A stretch of 49,887 nt of DNA from Rhodospirillales bacterium (GCA_028281785.1 JANQJG010000130.1:1-49887), one strand, 5' to 3'. Numbered from the stretch's first letter, positions 16,992 to 26,113 are shown. The notes: generated by a model from the letters alone, not told the origin. Translations and numbers: made by a program.

Positions 16992-17837
16992 ATGTCGGAA
17001 ACGAGCCCGTCCTCGGCCGGTGCGCGCCCCAAATTGAAGGCGCCCGCCAACACCTGCGACACCCACATGCATTTCTACAACGCCAAGTATCCGACAGCGC
17101 CGACGGCGGTGAACACGCCCCCGGACGCCGGACCCGACGACTACAAGGCGGTACGGGCAAGGCTGGGGCTGGAGCGCGTGGTCGTGGTACAGCCGACGAC
17201 CTATGGCCTGGACAATACCTGTCAGCTGGAAGGCGCCGCGGCCTTCGGCGACAACGCGCGGCTGATCGTCGTCGTCGACGAAACGACGCCCGAGGCGGAG
17301 CTTGAGCGGCTTACAGGCACCGGCGCGCGGGGCGCGAGATTTCACATGATGAAGGGCGGCGCGGTCCCCTGGGACATACTGGAAGAGGTCGCGGCGAGGA
17401 TCCAAGGCTTTGGCTGGCACATCCAGCTCCAGCTCAACGGGCGGGAGCTGCCGGAGCGCGAAGAGATGCTCAAACGGCTGCCGGGAACGCTGGTGGTCGA
17501 CCATGTCGGCCGCTTCATGGACCCGGTGGGGACGGACGATCCGGCCTTTCGAACGCTGGCGCGCCTGGTCGAGGACGGCCGCTGCTGGGTAAAGCTCTCG
17601 GCGCCCTATGAGTCCTCAACCCAAGCACCGCCCTACGCGGATGTCGGCGTGCTGGCGCGAGAGCTGGTTCGTTTGGCGCCCGAGCGCATGCTCTGGGCCA
17701 GCAACTGGCCGCATCCCGGGAACGATCCGCAGCCGGACGACGCGCTCATGCTCGACCTGCTGCTCGACTGGGTCGGGGACGAGGCGACGCGGACCCGGAT
17801 TCTGGTCGACAATCCGGCCGAACTCTACGGCTTTTGA
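16992..17837 (+). CDS. Amidohydrolase_2 (COG3618), lactonase-like
   Basis: 281-residue TIM-barrel hydrolase of the group that includes 2-pyrone-4,6-dicarboxylate hydrolase (LigI) and D-galactarolactone isomerase. Motifs seen: CDTHMHF with His25 and His27 in strand 1, VVVQPTTYG, DHVGRF in the middle, and LWASNWPHP near residue 235, which carries the strand-8 aspartate position as Asn. LigI-type members work without a metal or with weak metal dependence. A strong AGGGAGGAGG precedes the ATG. It is probably co-transcribed with the dehydrogenase upstream and convergent with rfbA, 17 bp away. The exact lactone or ester substrate is not readable. Confidence 0.85.
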   Translation: MSETSPSSAGARPKLKAPANTCDTHMHFYNAKYPTAPTAVNTPPDAGPDDYKAVRARLGLERVVVVQPTTYGLDNTCQLEGAAAFGDNARLIVVVDETTPEAELERLTGTGARGARFHMMKGGAVPWDILEEVAARIQGFGWHIQLQLNGRELPEREEMLKRLPGTLVVDHVGRFMDPVGTDDPAFRTLARLVEDGRCWVKLSAPYESSTQAPPYADVGVLARELVRLAPERMLWASNWPHPGNDPQPDDALMLDLLLDWVGDEATRTRILVDNPAELYGF

Positions 17838-17854
17838 CGCTTGGAGCGCGCGTC

Positions 17855-18763
17855 CTACGCCGCGGCGCGGCCGCCGGAGGTTTGTGCATCCTCCCGCGCT
17901 TCGGCGACGAGGCGGGTGAGGTATTGGCCGTAGGCGCTGTCGGCCAAGGCCGCGGCGCGCCCTTCGACCGCGGCGAGGTCGATGAACCCCTGCCGGAAGG
18001 CGATCTCCTCCAGACAGGCGACCTTCCGATCTTCCCGCCGCTCGGCCTCTTGTACCAGCAGCCCGGCGTCGAGCAGCCGTTCCGGCGTGCCGGCGTCGAG
18101 CCAGGTCACGTCCTGGCCCAGGCGAACGGCGTCCAGGCAACCCCTCTCCAGATAGACGCGGTTAACGTCCGTGATTTCGAGCTCGCCGCGCGCCGAGGGA
18201 CGAACGCCAGCGGCGATCTCGGTCACCCGGTTGTCATAGACGTAAAGCCCCGTCACGGCCCAGTTGGAACGGGGATGCGCCGGCTTCTCGACCAGGGAGG
18301 TGGCGCGGCCCCGGCGGTCGAGCTCGACGATCCCATAGTTCTCGGGATCCGAGACTTCCCGGGCGAAGACGGTGGCGCCGGCATTGCTGGTGATCGCCCG
18401 CTTGAGCTGACGGGCGGCCCCGGCTCCCAGGAAGATGTTGTCCCCCAAGACCAGGGTGCAGGCCCCCTTGCCGATGAAGTCGCGGCCGATCAGAAAGGCT
18501 TCGGCCAGTCCCCGTGGCCGCTCCTGCCCCGCGTAGGAGATGCCGAGGCCGAGCGGGGCCCCATCGCCGAGCAGGGCCTGAAATTGGGGAAGACAACGGG
18601 GCGACGAAATCACCAGAATCTCCCGAATGCCGGCCAGCATGAGCACCGACAAAGGGTAGTAGATCAGGGGCTTGTCATAGACCGGCAGAAGCTGCTTGTT
18701 GACCGCGCAGGTCAGCGGATGGAGGCGTTGGCCACTCCCCCCGGCGAGAATGATCCCCTTCAC
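17855..18763 (-). CDS. rfbA: RfbA, glucose-1-phosphate thymidylyltransferase
   Basis: 302-residue nucleotidyltransferase making dTDP-glucose from glucose-1-phosphate and dTTP, the first step of dTDP-L-rhamnose synthesis. The signature [11 protein letters not shown] is at residues 8-18 and [16 protein letters not shown] follows. LGDNIFLG and NYGIVELD are the catalytic/sugar-binding blocks. The start is GTG at 18763, giving VKGIILAGG as in the family, and GTGA overlaps the rfbB stop by four bases. It follows rfbB in the same transcript. The rfbC and rfbD partners are not in the window, so the sugar product cannot be fixed from this locus alone. Confidence 0.94.
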   Translation of the reverse strand: MKGIILAGGSGQRLHPLTCAVNKQLLPVYDKPLIYYPLSVLMLAGIREILVISSPRCLPQFQALLGDGAPLGLGISYAGQERPRGLAEAFLIGRDFIGKGACTLVLGDNIFLGAGAARQLKRAITSNAGATVFAREVSDPENYGIVELDRRGRATSLVEKPAHPRSNWAVTGLYVYDNRVTEIAAGVRPSARGELEITDVNRVYLERGCLDAVRLGQDVTWLDAGTPERLLDAGLLVQEAERREDRKVACLEEIAFRQGFIDLAAVEGRAAALADSAYGQYLTRLVAEAREDAQTSGGRAAA

Positions 18764-19830
18764 CTCGCGACCCTCGCCGCCAATCCGAGCCGTTCGCCCA
18801 CGCATCCCCGGCGAACCAGCGGGCGCCACCAATCGCTCCGGTCGACATACCATTGAACCGTGCGCCGGAGCCCCTCCTCGAAGGCCACGCGCGGCTCCCA
18901 TCCCAAGGTCTCTCGAAGCCGCGAGGGATCTATCGCGTAGCGCAGATCGTGTCCCGGCCGGTCGGCGACGAATGTGATGAGGTCGGCGTGGGGGCAATAC
19001 GGCGAGTCGGGAAACAACTCGTCAAGCAGACTGCAGACGGCGCGCACGACGTCGATATTCGGGCGATCCTCGCCCGTGCCGACAAGATAGGTTTCTCCCA
19101 CCCGCCCGCGACGCAGGATCGCGAGCAGGGCCTCCGCATGGTCCTCGACATAGAGCCAGTCGCGCGCATTCTCGCCGGTGCCGTAAACGGGGAGCGGCTT
19201 ACCGGCGAGGCCATTGAGGATGGTCAGGGGAATCAGCTTCTCGGGAAACTGGCAGGGCCCGTAGTTGTTCGACGCGTTGCTGAGGAGCACCGGCAGTCCA
19301 TAGGTATGATGCCAGGCCATGACGAGATGATCGGACCCGGCCTTGGAGGCGGCATAGGGCGACCGCGGCGCGTATCGGCTCTGTTCATCGAAGGGCGCGG
19401 CCTCCGGCGTGAGCGACCCGAAGACCTCGTCCGTCGACACATGGTGGAATCGGAAGTGGGCACGGCGGTCGGATGGGAGCCGGTTATAGTAATCAAGGCT
19501 CACTTCCAGCAGCCGGTAGGTCCCAAGGATGTTGGTCTGCACGAATGCCGCCGGGCCGTCGATCGAGCGATCGACATGGGACTCGGCGGCCAGGTTGAGG
19601 ACACAATCGGGCCGATAGCGGGCGAACACCCCGCGCAGGGCGGAGGCGTCGCAGATGTCGGCCTCGACGAAGGCGTAGCGCGGAGAGTCGGCGGCGGCCT
19701 CCAACGATGCCGGATTGGCGGCGTAGGTCAGCTTGTCGAGGTTGACGACGCTGTCCTCGCCTTCGCGGATGATGCACCGCACCACCGCCGAGCCGATGAA
19801 GCCCGCACCGCCGGTGACCAGGACCCTCAT
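18760..19830 (-). CDS. rfbB: RfbB, dTDP-glucose 4,6-dehydratase
   Basis: 356-residue short-chain dehydrogenase/reductase acting on dTDP-glucose to give dTDP-4-keto-6-deoxyglucose for surface polysaccharide. The NAD-binding GGAGFIG is at 7-13. The dehydratase signature Thr133-Asp134-Glu135 (VSTDEVFGS) is intact, as are Tyr159 and Lys163 of the YxxxK pair ([11 protein letters not shown]). The ATG at 19830 gives the standard [11 protein letters not shown] start; the frame is open about 45 bases further upstream. Coupled to rfbA by a four-base overlap. The 160 bp upstream to accA contain no supported gene. Confidence 0.95.
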   Translation of the reverse strand: MRVLVTGGAGFIGSAVVRCIIREGEDSVVNLDKLTYAANPASLEAAADSPRYAFVEADICDASALRGVFARYRPDCVLNLAAESHVDRSIDGPAAFVQTNILGTYRLLEVSLDYYNRLPSDRRAHFRFHHVSTDEVFGSLTPEAAPFDEQSRYAPRSPYAASKAGSDHLVMAWHHTYGLPVLLSNASNNYGPCQFPEKLIPLTILNGLAGKPLPVYGTGENARDWLYVEDHAEALLAILRRGRVGETYLVGTGEDRPNIDVVRAVCSLLDELFPDSPYCPHADLITFVADRPGHDLRYAIDPSRLRETLGWEPRVAFEEGLRRTVQWYVDRSDWWRPLVRRGCVGERLGLAARVAR

Positions 19831-19992
19831 GCGATAACCACCCGAAGCCAGGGCCGCGCGCCAACCGGCCCGCACCCCGGCGTGTCAGGCGTGAGGGCGC
19901 AAATCTGTTCCATAGGCCCTTCTCGACACCATGTCGGGGACCTACGAGACTAAAGACGAGAGGTTAAGGGATACCTACCGGGAAAAAGAGAG

Positions 19993-20949
19993 CTAAGAGA
20001 GCCCGATCTTGCCGATCTCGAGGAATTTCTCCCGGCGGCGGGCCTTGAGCGTCACACGGTCGACACCCGCAAGCTCCTCGAGGGACCGTTCGGTAGCATC
20101 GCCCACGGCATCGATCGTCGCCGCCGCGTCGCGATGCGCCCCGCCCAGAGGCTCGGGAATGATCTCGTCGATGGCGCCAAGCTTCTTGAGATCCTGCGCC
20201 GTTATTTTCAGAGAATCAGCCGCGTCCTTCGCCTGCTCGCCATTGCGCCAAAGGATGGAGGCGCAGCCCTCCGGCGATATCACGGAATAAACCGAATGCT
20301 CCAGCATGAGAATGGCGTTCGCGGCGGCAATGGCGATGGCGCCGCCCGATCCGCCCTCGCCGATGACGGCGCTGATCAAAGGCACGCGCAGGGAGAGGCA
20401 TGTCTCGATGCTACGGGCGATGGCCTCGGATTGGCCGCGCGCCTCAGCGTCGACGCCAGGATATGCCCCGGGCGTATCGACCAGAGAAAGGACCGGCAGC
20501 CCGAAACGATCAGCAAGGCCCATCAGCCGCTGCGCCTTGCGGTAGCCCTCGGGACGGGCCATGCCGAAATTGTGGCGAACCCGGGCGTCCGTATCCCGGC
20601 CCTTCTCATGGCCAAGGACCACGACCGAATACCCCCGGAACCGGCCGAGGCCGGCAAGAATGGCCTGATCCTCGCCGAACAGCCGGTCGCCCGAAAGCGG
20701 CGTGAAGTCCTCGATCAGGCGTTCCACATAGTCATGGGTATGCGGCCGATCCGGATGACGGGCGACCTGGGTCTTCTCCCAGGGCGTGAGCTTGGCGTAG
20801 GTCTGGGCCAACAGCTTGTCGACCTTGCCCTGCAGCTTCGCCACCTCCTCGGCGATATTGAGTTCGCCGTCCCCGGAGAGATGGCGCAATTCCTCGATCT
20901 TGCCTTCGAGCTCGGCGATCGGTTTTTCGAATTCGAGGAAGTTGTGCAT
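19993..20949 (-). CDS. accA: AccA, acetyl-CoA carboxylase carboxyltransferase subunit alpha
   Basis: 318-residue alpha subunit of the carboxyltransferase that makes malonyl-CoA for fatty acid synthesis, working with AccD, AccB and AccC (not in the window). The N-terminal [18 protein letters not shown] helix region and the catalytic [10 protein letters not shown] / [19 protein letters not shown] blocks match the family well. The chosen ATG is at 20949; an in-frame GTG at 20958 (giving three extra residues) is equally possible, because GTGAGGA is very close to the ATG. The gene appears monocistronic, between rfbB downstream and malyl-CoA lyase upstream on the same strand. Confidence 0.96.
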   Translation of the reverse strand: MHNFLEFEKPIAELEGKIEELRHLSGDGELNIAEEVAKLQGKVDKLLAQTYAKLTPWEKTQVARHPDRPHTHDYVERLIEDFTPLSGDRLFGEDQAILAGLGRFRGYSVVVLGHEKGRDTDARVRHNFGMARPEGYRKAQRLMGLADRFGLPVLSLVDTPGAYPGVDAEARGQSEAIARSIETCLSLRVPLISAVIGEGGSGGAIAIAAANAILMLEHSVYSVISPEGCASILWRNGEQAKDAADSLKITAQDLKKLGAIDEIIPEPLGGAHRDAAATIDAVGDATERSLEELAGVDRVTLKARRREKFLEIGKIGLS

Positions 20950-21127
20950 GGTCCTCACCCGCCACGCCTATCCACGGCAGTCATTCCCCGGAAATTCGAA
21001 CGCCCACAATATCTTATCCCGATCACCGGGTCACCCATGCCTTCCGGTTGGCGGGCTCGGACGCGTACACACCGAACCGGCGACGAGATGAAACGCCGCC
21101 GGCTCGTATCGCGAAAGCCCGATCCCG

Positions 21128-22105
21128 CTATTTCGCGGCAATCTGCTCGGCCTTTTTGACCACGACCTCAGCCTGTTTGATCGAAGCGATGTCGATCAGC
21201 CGACCGTCGAGGGTGGCCGCGCCCTTGCCTTCCTTCTTGGCCTGCTCCATCGCCTCGATGATGCGCTGGGCCTGGGTAACCTCTTTCTCGCTCGGGCTGA
21301 ACAGCTCGTTCGCCAGATCGATCTGGCTCGGATGGATGGCCCATTTGCCTTCGCAGCCGAGAACCGCCGCCCGGCTCGCCTGGGCCTTGTAGCCGTCCGG
21401 ATCGGAAAAATCGCCGAACGGTCCGTCGATCGGCCGCAGCCCGTTGGCCCGGGCCGTGACCACCATGCGCGCGATCGCATAGTGCCACATGTCGCCCCAG
21501 TGGACTTCGCGTACGCCGTCGTCATCGGGGTCGGTCAGGACGTGGTAGGCCGGGTTGGGACCACCGATATTGGTCGTCCGCGCCTTGGTCGAAGCGGCAT
21601 AGTCGGCGACCCCGAAGTGGAGGGACTCGTTCCGTGTGCTGGCCGAGGCAATGCTGTGCACGTTCTGCATGCCGAGCGCCGTTTCGATGATCAGCTCGAA
21701 GCCGATGCGCTTCTCGCAGCGCATCGCGGCCTCGACCTGCGACACCAGCATGTCCACCGCGTAGACGTCCGACGCCGTGCCCACCTTGGGGATCATGATG
21801 AGGTCGAGCTTGTTGGGCGCCTGCTCGATCAGATCGACCACGTCCCGGTACATGTAGTGGGTGTCGAGGCCGTTGATGCGGACCGAGATCGTATGGCCGC
21901 TCCAGTCCAGGTCGTTGAGCGCCTCGATGACGTTCTTGCGCGCCTGCTCCTTGTCATCGGGCGCGACGGCGTCCTCGAGGTCCAGAAAGACCACATCGGC
22001 CTTGCTCGCCGCCGCTCTCTCAAGAAATTTCGGGTTCGACCCCGGCACGGCCAGTTCGGACCGGTTCAAGCGAGCGGTGCACTGCTCGACGATGGTAAAG
22101 CTCAT
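21128..22105 (-). CDS. mcl1: L-malyl-CoA / beta-methylmalyl-CoA lyase
   Basis: 325-residue HpcH/HpaI-CitE superfamily aldolase that reversibly cleaves malyl-CoA to acetyl-CoA and glyoxylate, and beta-methylmalyl-CoA to propionyl-CoA and glyoxylate, in the ethylmalonyl-CoA and related pathways. Seen: VFLDLEDAVAPDDK (40-53), SVRINGLDTHYMYRD, IMIPKVGTASDVY, FELIIETALGMQN with the metal-binding glutamate, and WAIHPSQID. The wording is close to alphaproteobacterial Mcl1 rather than to CitE. GGAGGAGAATAAC precedes the ATG at 22105. It lies 185 bp downstream of the glutaredoxin gene and is probably transcribed separately. The gene number in the symbol is a family habit. Confidence 0.92.
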   Translation of the reverse strand: MSFTIVEQCTARLNRSELAVPGSNPKFLERAAASKADVVFLDLEDAVAPDDKEQARKNVIEALNDLDWSGHTISVRINGLDTHYMYRDVVDLIEQAPNKLDLIMIPKVGTASDVYAVDMLVSQVEAAMRCEKRIGFELIIETALGMQNVHSIASASTRNESLHFGVADYAASTKARTTNIGGPNPAYHVLTDPDDDGVREVHWGDMWHYAIARMVVTARANGLRPIDGPFGDFSDPDGYKAQASRAAVLGCEGKWAIHPSQIDLANELFSPSEKEVTQAQRIIEAMEQAKKEGKGAATLDGRLIDIASIKQAEVVVKKAEQIAAK

Positions 22106-22290
22106 GTTATTCTCCTCCCAGGAGGCGTTCAGGGAATGCGCGGGCCGTGCTTGTCCTCTTTTGGTCCGGCCGGCGGCGCGTACCGGCCCCTTATAGCCAA
22201 AGCGCCAAGCCGCCTCCAGGCGTTTTTTCGTATGCCGGAAGGCGGCCCAGCGCGGCGCTTCGCAGGGGTTTTGTGCCGGTGGCAGGCGTC

Positions 22291-22569
22291 TCAAGCAGCC
22301 CTGCGCACCCCGCCCGACCGCTCCAGAAGACGGTCAAGCTCGCCCGACGCCTCCAGCGCGTGGAGCTCGTCCGACCCGCCGATCAGACGGCCGTCGAAGA
22401 AGATCTCGGGGACCGTCCGCCGACCCGACCGGGCGATCATCTCCCGCTCACGCTCGGGATCATGGGTCACGTCGATCTCCTCATAGGGCGCTCCCTTGGA
22501 CTCGAGCAGGGCCTTAGCCCGCCAGGAGTAGGGGCAGTAGTCCTTGGTGTAGATCTCGATATTGGGCAT
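22291..22569 (-). CDS. Glutaredoxin-3-like protein with CPYS active site
   Basis: 92-residue thioredoxin-fold protein of the GrxC type. The active site reads CPYS (Cys12, Ser15) where GrxC has CPYC, so it can act only through a monothiol mechanism. The cis-proline TVPEIF and the glutathione-binding GGSDEL are intact. AAGGAGA precedes the ATG at 22569. A 22-bp operator-like dyad (22613-22634) lies 44 bases upstream and recurs before the adjacent TetR gene, so the regulator probably controls it. The name Grx3 is by similarity; with the Ser substitution, deglutathionylation or electrophile handling is more plausible than dithiol disulfide reduction. Confidence 0.92.
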   Translation of the reverse strand: MPNIEIYTKDYCPYSWRAKALLESKGAPYEEIDVTHDPEREREMIARSGRRTVPEIFFDGRLIGGSDELHALEASGELDRLLERSGGVRRAA

Positions 22570-22612
22570 CGTACTCTCCTTCTTGCTGAAAGTGGCTTGG
22601 AAGCCATGACTT

Positions 22613-22634
22613 TTTTGGACTGAACGATCCAAAA
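22613..22634. promoter_or_regulatory. TetR operator-like dyad upstream of the CPYS glutaredoxin gene
   Basis: A 22-bp partial palindrome with arms TTTTGGA (22613-22619) and TCCAAAA (22628-22634). It shares the pattern TTTTGrAC n2 AAC n2 TCCA n AA with the site at 23273-23294 before the TetR gene. It sits between the TetR stop and the glutaredoxin start, in the likely promoter region. Confidence 0.6.
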
Positions 22635-22646
22635 TAACCAAAAAAA

Positions 22647-23228
22647 CTAATTCAAGACGGACTGGATGACCCGCGCCACCTCCCCCAACCGCTCGCGGTC
22701 GGGCTGAACCTTTGCCGTCACCTGCAGCCCGTTGACGCTGCTGACCAGAAAACGCGCCAAGGCTCGCGGGTCGCGGTCCTCGGGGATTTCGCCCCGGTTT
22801 CGCGCATCCAGCAGGGCGCGCCTGTAAGCCGCCTCCATACGGTCCAGACCGTCGGAAACGCGGGCGGCGAGACCGGCATCGTGTGGCGCCACCTCGACCG
22901 CCGCGTTGCAGAGAAAGCATCCGCTTCGCCTCCCCTCCTCGACCGCCGCGTCGATGACGTCACTCAGAACCGAAGCGATTCGCACCCGCAACGGCCCATC
23001 CCCTTCGAGACGACGGACCACCCGGCTGACCCGGGTCTCGTCGTAATGGGCAAGCGCCGAGAGGTAGAGGTCCCGCTTACCGCCGAAGGCCTCGTAGAGA
23101 CTGCTCCGGCTGATCCCCATCGCCTTCGTCAGATCGGTCAGGGATGCCGCCTCATATCCCCGTGCCCAAAAGACCTGCATCGCCTGGTCGAGGGCCTCTC
23201 GTGCATCGAACTCCCGGGGCCGTCCCAT
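22647..23228 (-). CDS. TetR/AcrR family regulator (NemR/ComR-like group)
   Basis: About 193-residue regulator. It opens GRPREFDAREALDQAMQVFW, then the helix-turn-helix LTDLTKAMGISRSSLYEAFGG (about 30-50), wording typical of the group that senses electrophiles, metals or quinones through cysteines. Cysteines are present in the ligand domain in RSGCFLCNAAVEV, a CxxC pair near residue 105 that could be redox- or electrophile-reactive (inference). Two ATGs six bases apart (23234, 23228) share the GGAG upstream; the second is chosen for spacing. It precedes the glutaredoxin gene on the same strand. Matching operator-like sites lie before both genes, suggesting autoregulation. Confidence 0.9.
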   Translation of the reverse strand: MGRPREFDAREALDQAMQVFWARGYEAASLTDLTKAMGISRSSLYEAFGGKRDLYLSALAHYDETRVSRVVRRLEGDGPLRVRIASVLSDVIDAAVEEGRRSGCFLCNAAVEVAPHDAGLAARVSDGLDRMEAAYRRALLDARNRGEIPEDRDPRALARFLVSSVNGLQVTAKVQPDRERLGEVARVIQSVLN

Positions 23229-23272
23229 GTGCATTCACTCCAAAAAGCATCTCCTTGACAGCTCATATGGTA

Positions 23273-23294
23273 TTTTGAACCAAACAGTCCAGAA
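23273..23294. promoter_or_regulatory. TetR operator-like dyad upstream of the TetR gene
   Basis: This 22-bp site starts TTTTGAAC and ends GTCCAGAA. It agrees with the 22613-22634 site at 15 or more of 22 positions in the same orientation, in the pattern TTTTGrAC n2 AAC n2 TCCA n AA. It lies about 45 bases upstream of the regulator start, where an autoregulatory operator is expected. Confidence 0.6.
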
Positions 23295-23345
23295 TTATCG
23301 CGAAACTGTGAAGCCTGGTGAATGTCGCGCAGGAGTTGCCGGCGG

Positions 23346-24317
23346 TCAGGAACGGCCCGACCGCGCCAGCGGATGCGCCTGTTCGACCAGAGCCTTCATG
23401 CGCTCGTCGAGCACATGGGTGTAGATCTGCGTGGTCGCGATGTCGGAATGCCCGAGCATCTGCTGCAGCGATCTGAGATCGGCACCGTGGGCCAGCAGAT
23501 GGCTGGCGAAGGAATGGCGAAGAACGTGGGGCGAAACCATCCTTGGTTCGAGCCCCGCCTCCACGGCCATCTCCTTGAGAATCTGGGCGAAGCGGACCCG
23601 CGTCAGATGCCCCTCGCGCCCCCGCGAGGGAAACAGCCAGGGCGAGGAGCGGCGTTGCGACCGGTCGCCCGGGATAAAATGCCGCCGCACCTGCAAGTAG
23701 GCTTCAAGGGCGTCGATCGCGGGCCGGCTGAGGGGGACCACCCGCTCCTTGCCCCCCTTGCCGCGCACCAAAAGCACCCGCCGATCACGGGTCAGGGACG
23801 ACAGCGCCAAGCCGACCAGTTCGGAGACCCGCAATCCCGTCGCGTAGAGGATTTCCAACAGGGCCGCGCGCCGCGCGCCCTCGGGGCCGGAGCGGCCATG
23901 GGCGGCGTCGAGCAGGCGCTCCACCTCCACCTCGCTCAGATATTTCGGGAGCGGGCGTCCGAGACGGGGGCTGTCGAGGGGCGCGGAGGGATCGTCGTTC
24001 CGCACGCCCGAAGCGTAGAGGAAGCGATAGAACTGGCGCAGGGCGGACAGGCGCCGCGCGCTCGTGCGCGGAGACAATCCTGCTGCCGAAAGAGAGGCAA
24101 GATAACGGCGAAGGTCGTCGCTCTCGGCCTGCTCCGGCGCGGTTCCACGCGGCCGGAGAGACGCGGCGAAATCCATCAGATCCCGTCGATAGGATTCGAG
24201 CGTATTGCGCGCGGCGCCGCGCTCGGCAACGAGCATTTCAAGGAAGGTTTCGACATGACGCGATGGCGGAGTTCCAGGCCGACGCGGACCTTCGCCCCGC
24301 CGGCCTCGCCCACTCAT
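23346..24317 (-). CDS. xerD: XerD-type site-specific tyrosine recombinase
   Basis: 323-residue recombinase that resolves chromosome dimers at dif with XerC. An N-terminal SAM-like core-binding domain (~20-105) precedes the catalytic domain. All six active-site residues are visible: Arg163 (ATGLRVSEL), Lys187 (RGKGGKERVVPL), His264 and Arg267 (HVLRHSFASHLL), His290 (MLGHSDIATTQIYTHV) and Tyr299. The start ATG overlaps the stop of the preceding exported-protein gene (ATGA, 24314-24317). The next gene downstream is the TetR regulator. XerD rather than XerC is inferred from its chromosomal partners (aroK-aroB side) and wording, not proven. Confidence 0.92.
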   Translation of the reverse strand: MSGRGRRGEGPRRPGTPPSRHVETFLEMLVAERGAARNTLESYRRDLMDFAASLRPRGTAPEQAESDDLRRYLASLSAAGLSPRTSARRLSALRQFYRFLYASGVRNDDPSAPLDSPRLGRPLPKYLSEVEVERLLDAAHGRSGPEGARRAALLEILYATGLRVSELVGLALSSLTRDRRVLLVRGKGGKERVVPLSRPAIDALEAYLQVRRHFIPGDRSQRRSSPWLFPSRGREGHLTRVRFAQILKEMAVEAGLEPRMVSPHVLRHSFASHLLAHGADLRSLQQMLGHSDIATTQIYTHVLDERMKALVEQAHPLARSGRS

Positions 24318-26113
24318 AGACCCGCGGCGACCGCCGCCTCCAAGGCGAGCGCCCGCGCATCGCTTTCAAGGCCGATTTCCACCAACGCCGAGACGACACG
24401 GCGCAGGGTGACCGGATTCGCCTCGGTGGGACCGACCGGCCCCAGCGCCAGCAGGGAAAGAAGGACGGCTTCGCCAACGCGGCGGTCCGCGGCGGCGGAG
24501 GAAAGACGCATCCAGACGGCGGGATGCGGCACCGCCGTCGTCGTTCTGTCGGGGCCATCCAGCAAGGGGTTCCAAAGATCCTCCGGCACCCGATCCCCGA
24601 GGCCGTCGAGCAAAGCGAAAAGAAGCGCCGCAAGTTCACGGCCATCTTCGATGGACCGCGCCTCCTCGGCCCAGCCGGCGAGGCCCCGCGGGCTGCCGCT
24701 GAAATCGCGATCGAGGCCGGACAGAGCCATCACGGGCGTTACCGCCAACAAGGACGCCGCCGCCGCCTCGTCGTGCCGCGCGTTGCTGCGCAGAAGCCCG
24801 TACCAGATGGCGGCCGATTCAACGTCCCCGGCCAGAAGAAGGGCCTTAACGGCTTCCGGCGCGAACCAAAGGAGCTCCAAGGACGGCCCAATACCCTTCA
24901 CGACGGGCAGGAACGTGCGGACCACAGACGCATACCGGCCGGCCTGCCTAGCCAGATCGAATGCCTGGGCGACGGCCTCGGCCTTGGCGGTCGGAACCGT
25001 CTGGGCGAGAGCCGAGCGATACAGGAGAGCGCGGCTCATGGCCCCGCCTTCGGCCTCGGCCTGCGAAAGGGGATGGGCAAGGCCCTCGTCCGTAAAATCG
25101 ATCGAGGCATAGATCTGGCGCAAGGTTTCGGGCGCCAGGGCGCCGGCCGCCTCGGCGCGCTCCGCCGCTTCGAGGCGCAGTTCTATGGGCGCGTTGGGAC
25201 TCGTCGCCACGGTTCGCAGGATACCGGGACGATCGGAAGCGACGACGTCGACCGGCAGCGACGCCCCGGTCGCCCGGGCCATGGCGAGCTGCATGGGCGT
25301 CGGATCGCTCATCCCCTCGAGTTCCGGAGACCGGTCGGCGATGAGCGCGTCCGCCAATTCGAAGAAAACCGTGTCGTCCTCGTCCGTCTCGCGCACCAGC
25401 GAAACCCCGAGGGCCGCGCGCTCCCGTTGATCGGCAAGGATCTGGCAGAAAATAAAGGCTTTCTGCCAGTAGCCATCCTGACCGACCGCGACATGCTCCG
25501 TTGCGATCGCGCAAGCGCGGGCGTTGTCGTTTTCCAGGAAACGGGCGTCGGCTTCGATCCTCGCCAATTCGGAATCCCCAGTCCGCCTTGGCAAGGCCTC
25601 GAACAGACCTTTCGCGCCGTCGAGATCGCCCATGGACACCAGAAGCCGCGCCCGCAGCGCCAGGAAGCTACCCGCCGGAGCCTCGCCTTCCGGCGCCACC
25701 GCGGCCGAAAGCAGCAGGCGGCGCGCCAGATCGCGCATCGCCGGCGAGGAGGTGTCCACGGGCAAGCGGGGAAGCAGCACGTCGACCAATGGCCGGGGCG
25801 ATCCGCGCCACATATCCGCCGCGAAACCCCCATTCCCGGTGCCCAGGGTGCCGAGCGTATCGACGTCGACCGTCTCCAGCGCATCGACCTGAATTTGATC
25901 GGGTAAAGGGGCCTCGGATTCGCCTGGCGGCGAGGTCTCGCCGTCCTCCCCCGCGGGCGCCGCCGATCTGGGGGTCGGCGCCAGCATCATGGGGCGATCC
26001 GGGGGGGACTCCAACTGGGCGGGCGCGCTCGCCGGAACCAGGCACGCTGAGAAAACGACGGCAGCCGCGCACCCCGCCACGCCAAGCCGCAGGTCACCGA
26101 GGGAAACGCTCAT
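24314..26113 (-). CDS. Conserved exported protein of unknown function
   Basis: 599-residue protein with a signal sequence (LGVAGCAAAVVFSACLVPASAPAQ) whose FSAC could be a non-ideal lipobox. A Pro/Glu-rich linker (residues ~35-75) follows, then a long alpha-helical body with repeated Ala/Leu/Glu helix pairs (LRARLLVSMGDLDGAKGLFEALP and similar), resembling solenoid or TPR-like repeats. I do not recognise a catalytic domain. The ATG at 26113 lies within the end of a 46-residue membrane protein gene (20-base overlap), and its stop overlaps xerD, giving a three-gene run. It probably acts in the periplasm or envelope. Some databases give homologues misleading names such as antifreeze protein; nothing here supports that. 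Confidence 0.8.
   Translation of the reverse strand: MSVSLGDLRLGVAGCAAAVVFSACLVPASAPAQLESPPDRPMMLAPTPRSAAPAGEDGETSPPGESEAPLPDQIQVDALETVDVDTLGTLGTGNGGFAADMWRGSPRPLVDVLLPRLPVDTSSPAMRDLARRLLLSAAVAPEGEAPAGSFLALRARLLVSMGDLDGAKGLFEALPRRTGDSELARIEADARFLENDNARACAIATEHVAVGQDGYWQKAFIFCQILADQRERAALGVSLVRETDEDDTVFFELADALIADRSPELEGMSDPTPMQLAMARATGASLPVDVVASDRPGILRTVATSPNAPIELRLEAAERAEAAGALAPETLRQIYASIDFTDEGLAHPLSQAEAEGGAMSRALLYRSALAQTVPTAKAEAVAQAFDLARQAGRYASVVRTFLPVVKGIGPSLELLWFAPEAVKALLLAGDVESAAIWYGLLRSNARHDEAAAASLLAVTPVMALSGLDRDFSGSPRGLAGWAEEARSIEDGRELAALLFALLDGLGDRVPEDLWNPLLDGPDRTTTAVPHPAVWMRLSSAAADRRVGEAVLLSLLALGPVGPTEANPVTLRRVVSALVEIGLESDARALALEAAVAAGL

Noticed and set aside
14289-17504. Very long antisense open frame (over 1000 codons) on the minus strand, and similar ones across secA, the RND gene and the AMIN/TPR gene.
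   Set aside because: High-GC coding DNA leaves long open antisense frames. The translations are low-complexity, rich in Arg, Gly, Asp and His, with no domains, and the plus-strand genes are clear.
22195-22240. Plus-strand hairpin with a T-run near 22230 as a terminator.
   Set aside because: The stem is only four or five bases with a tiny loop and no plus-strand gene ends there; the nearby genes are on the minus strand.
23346-24317. Tyrosine recombinase considered as a phage or genomic-island integrase.
   Set aside because: Length, domain layout and wording match housekeeping XerD; there is no tRNA, attachment repeat or phage gene near it.
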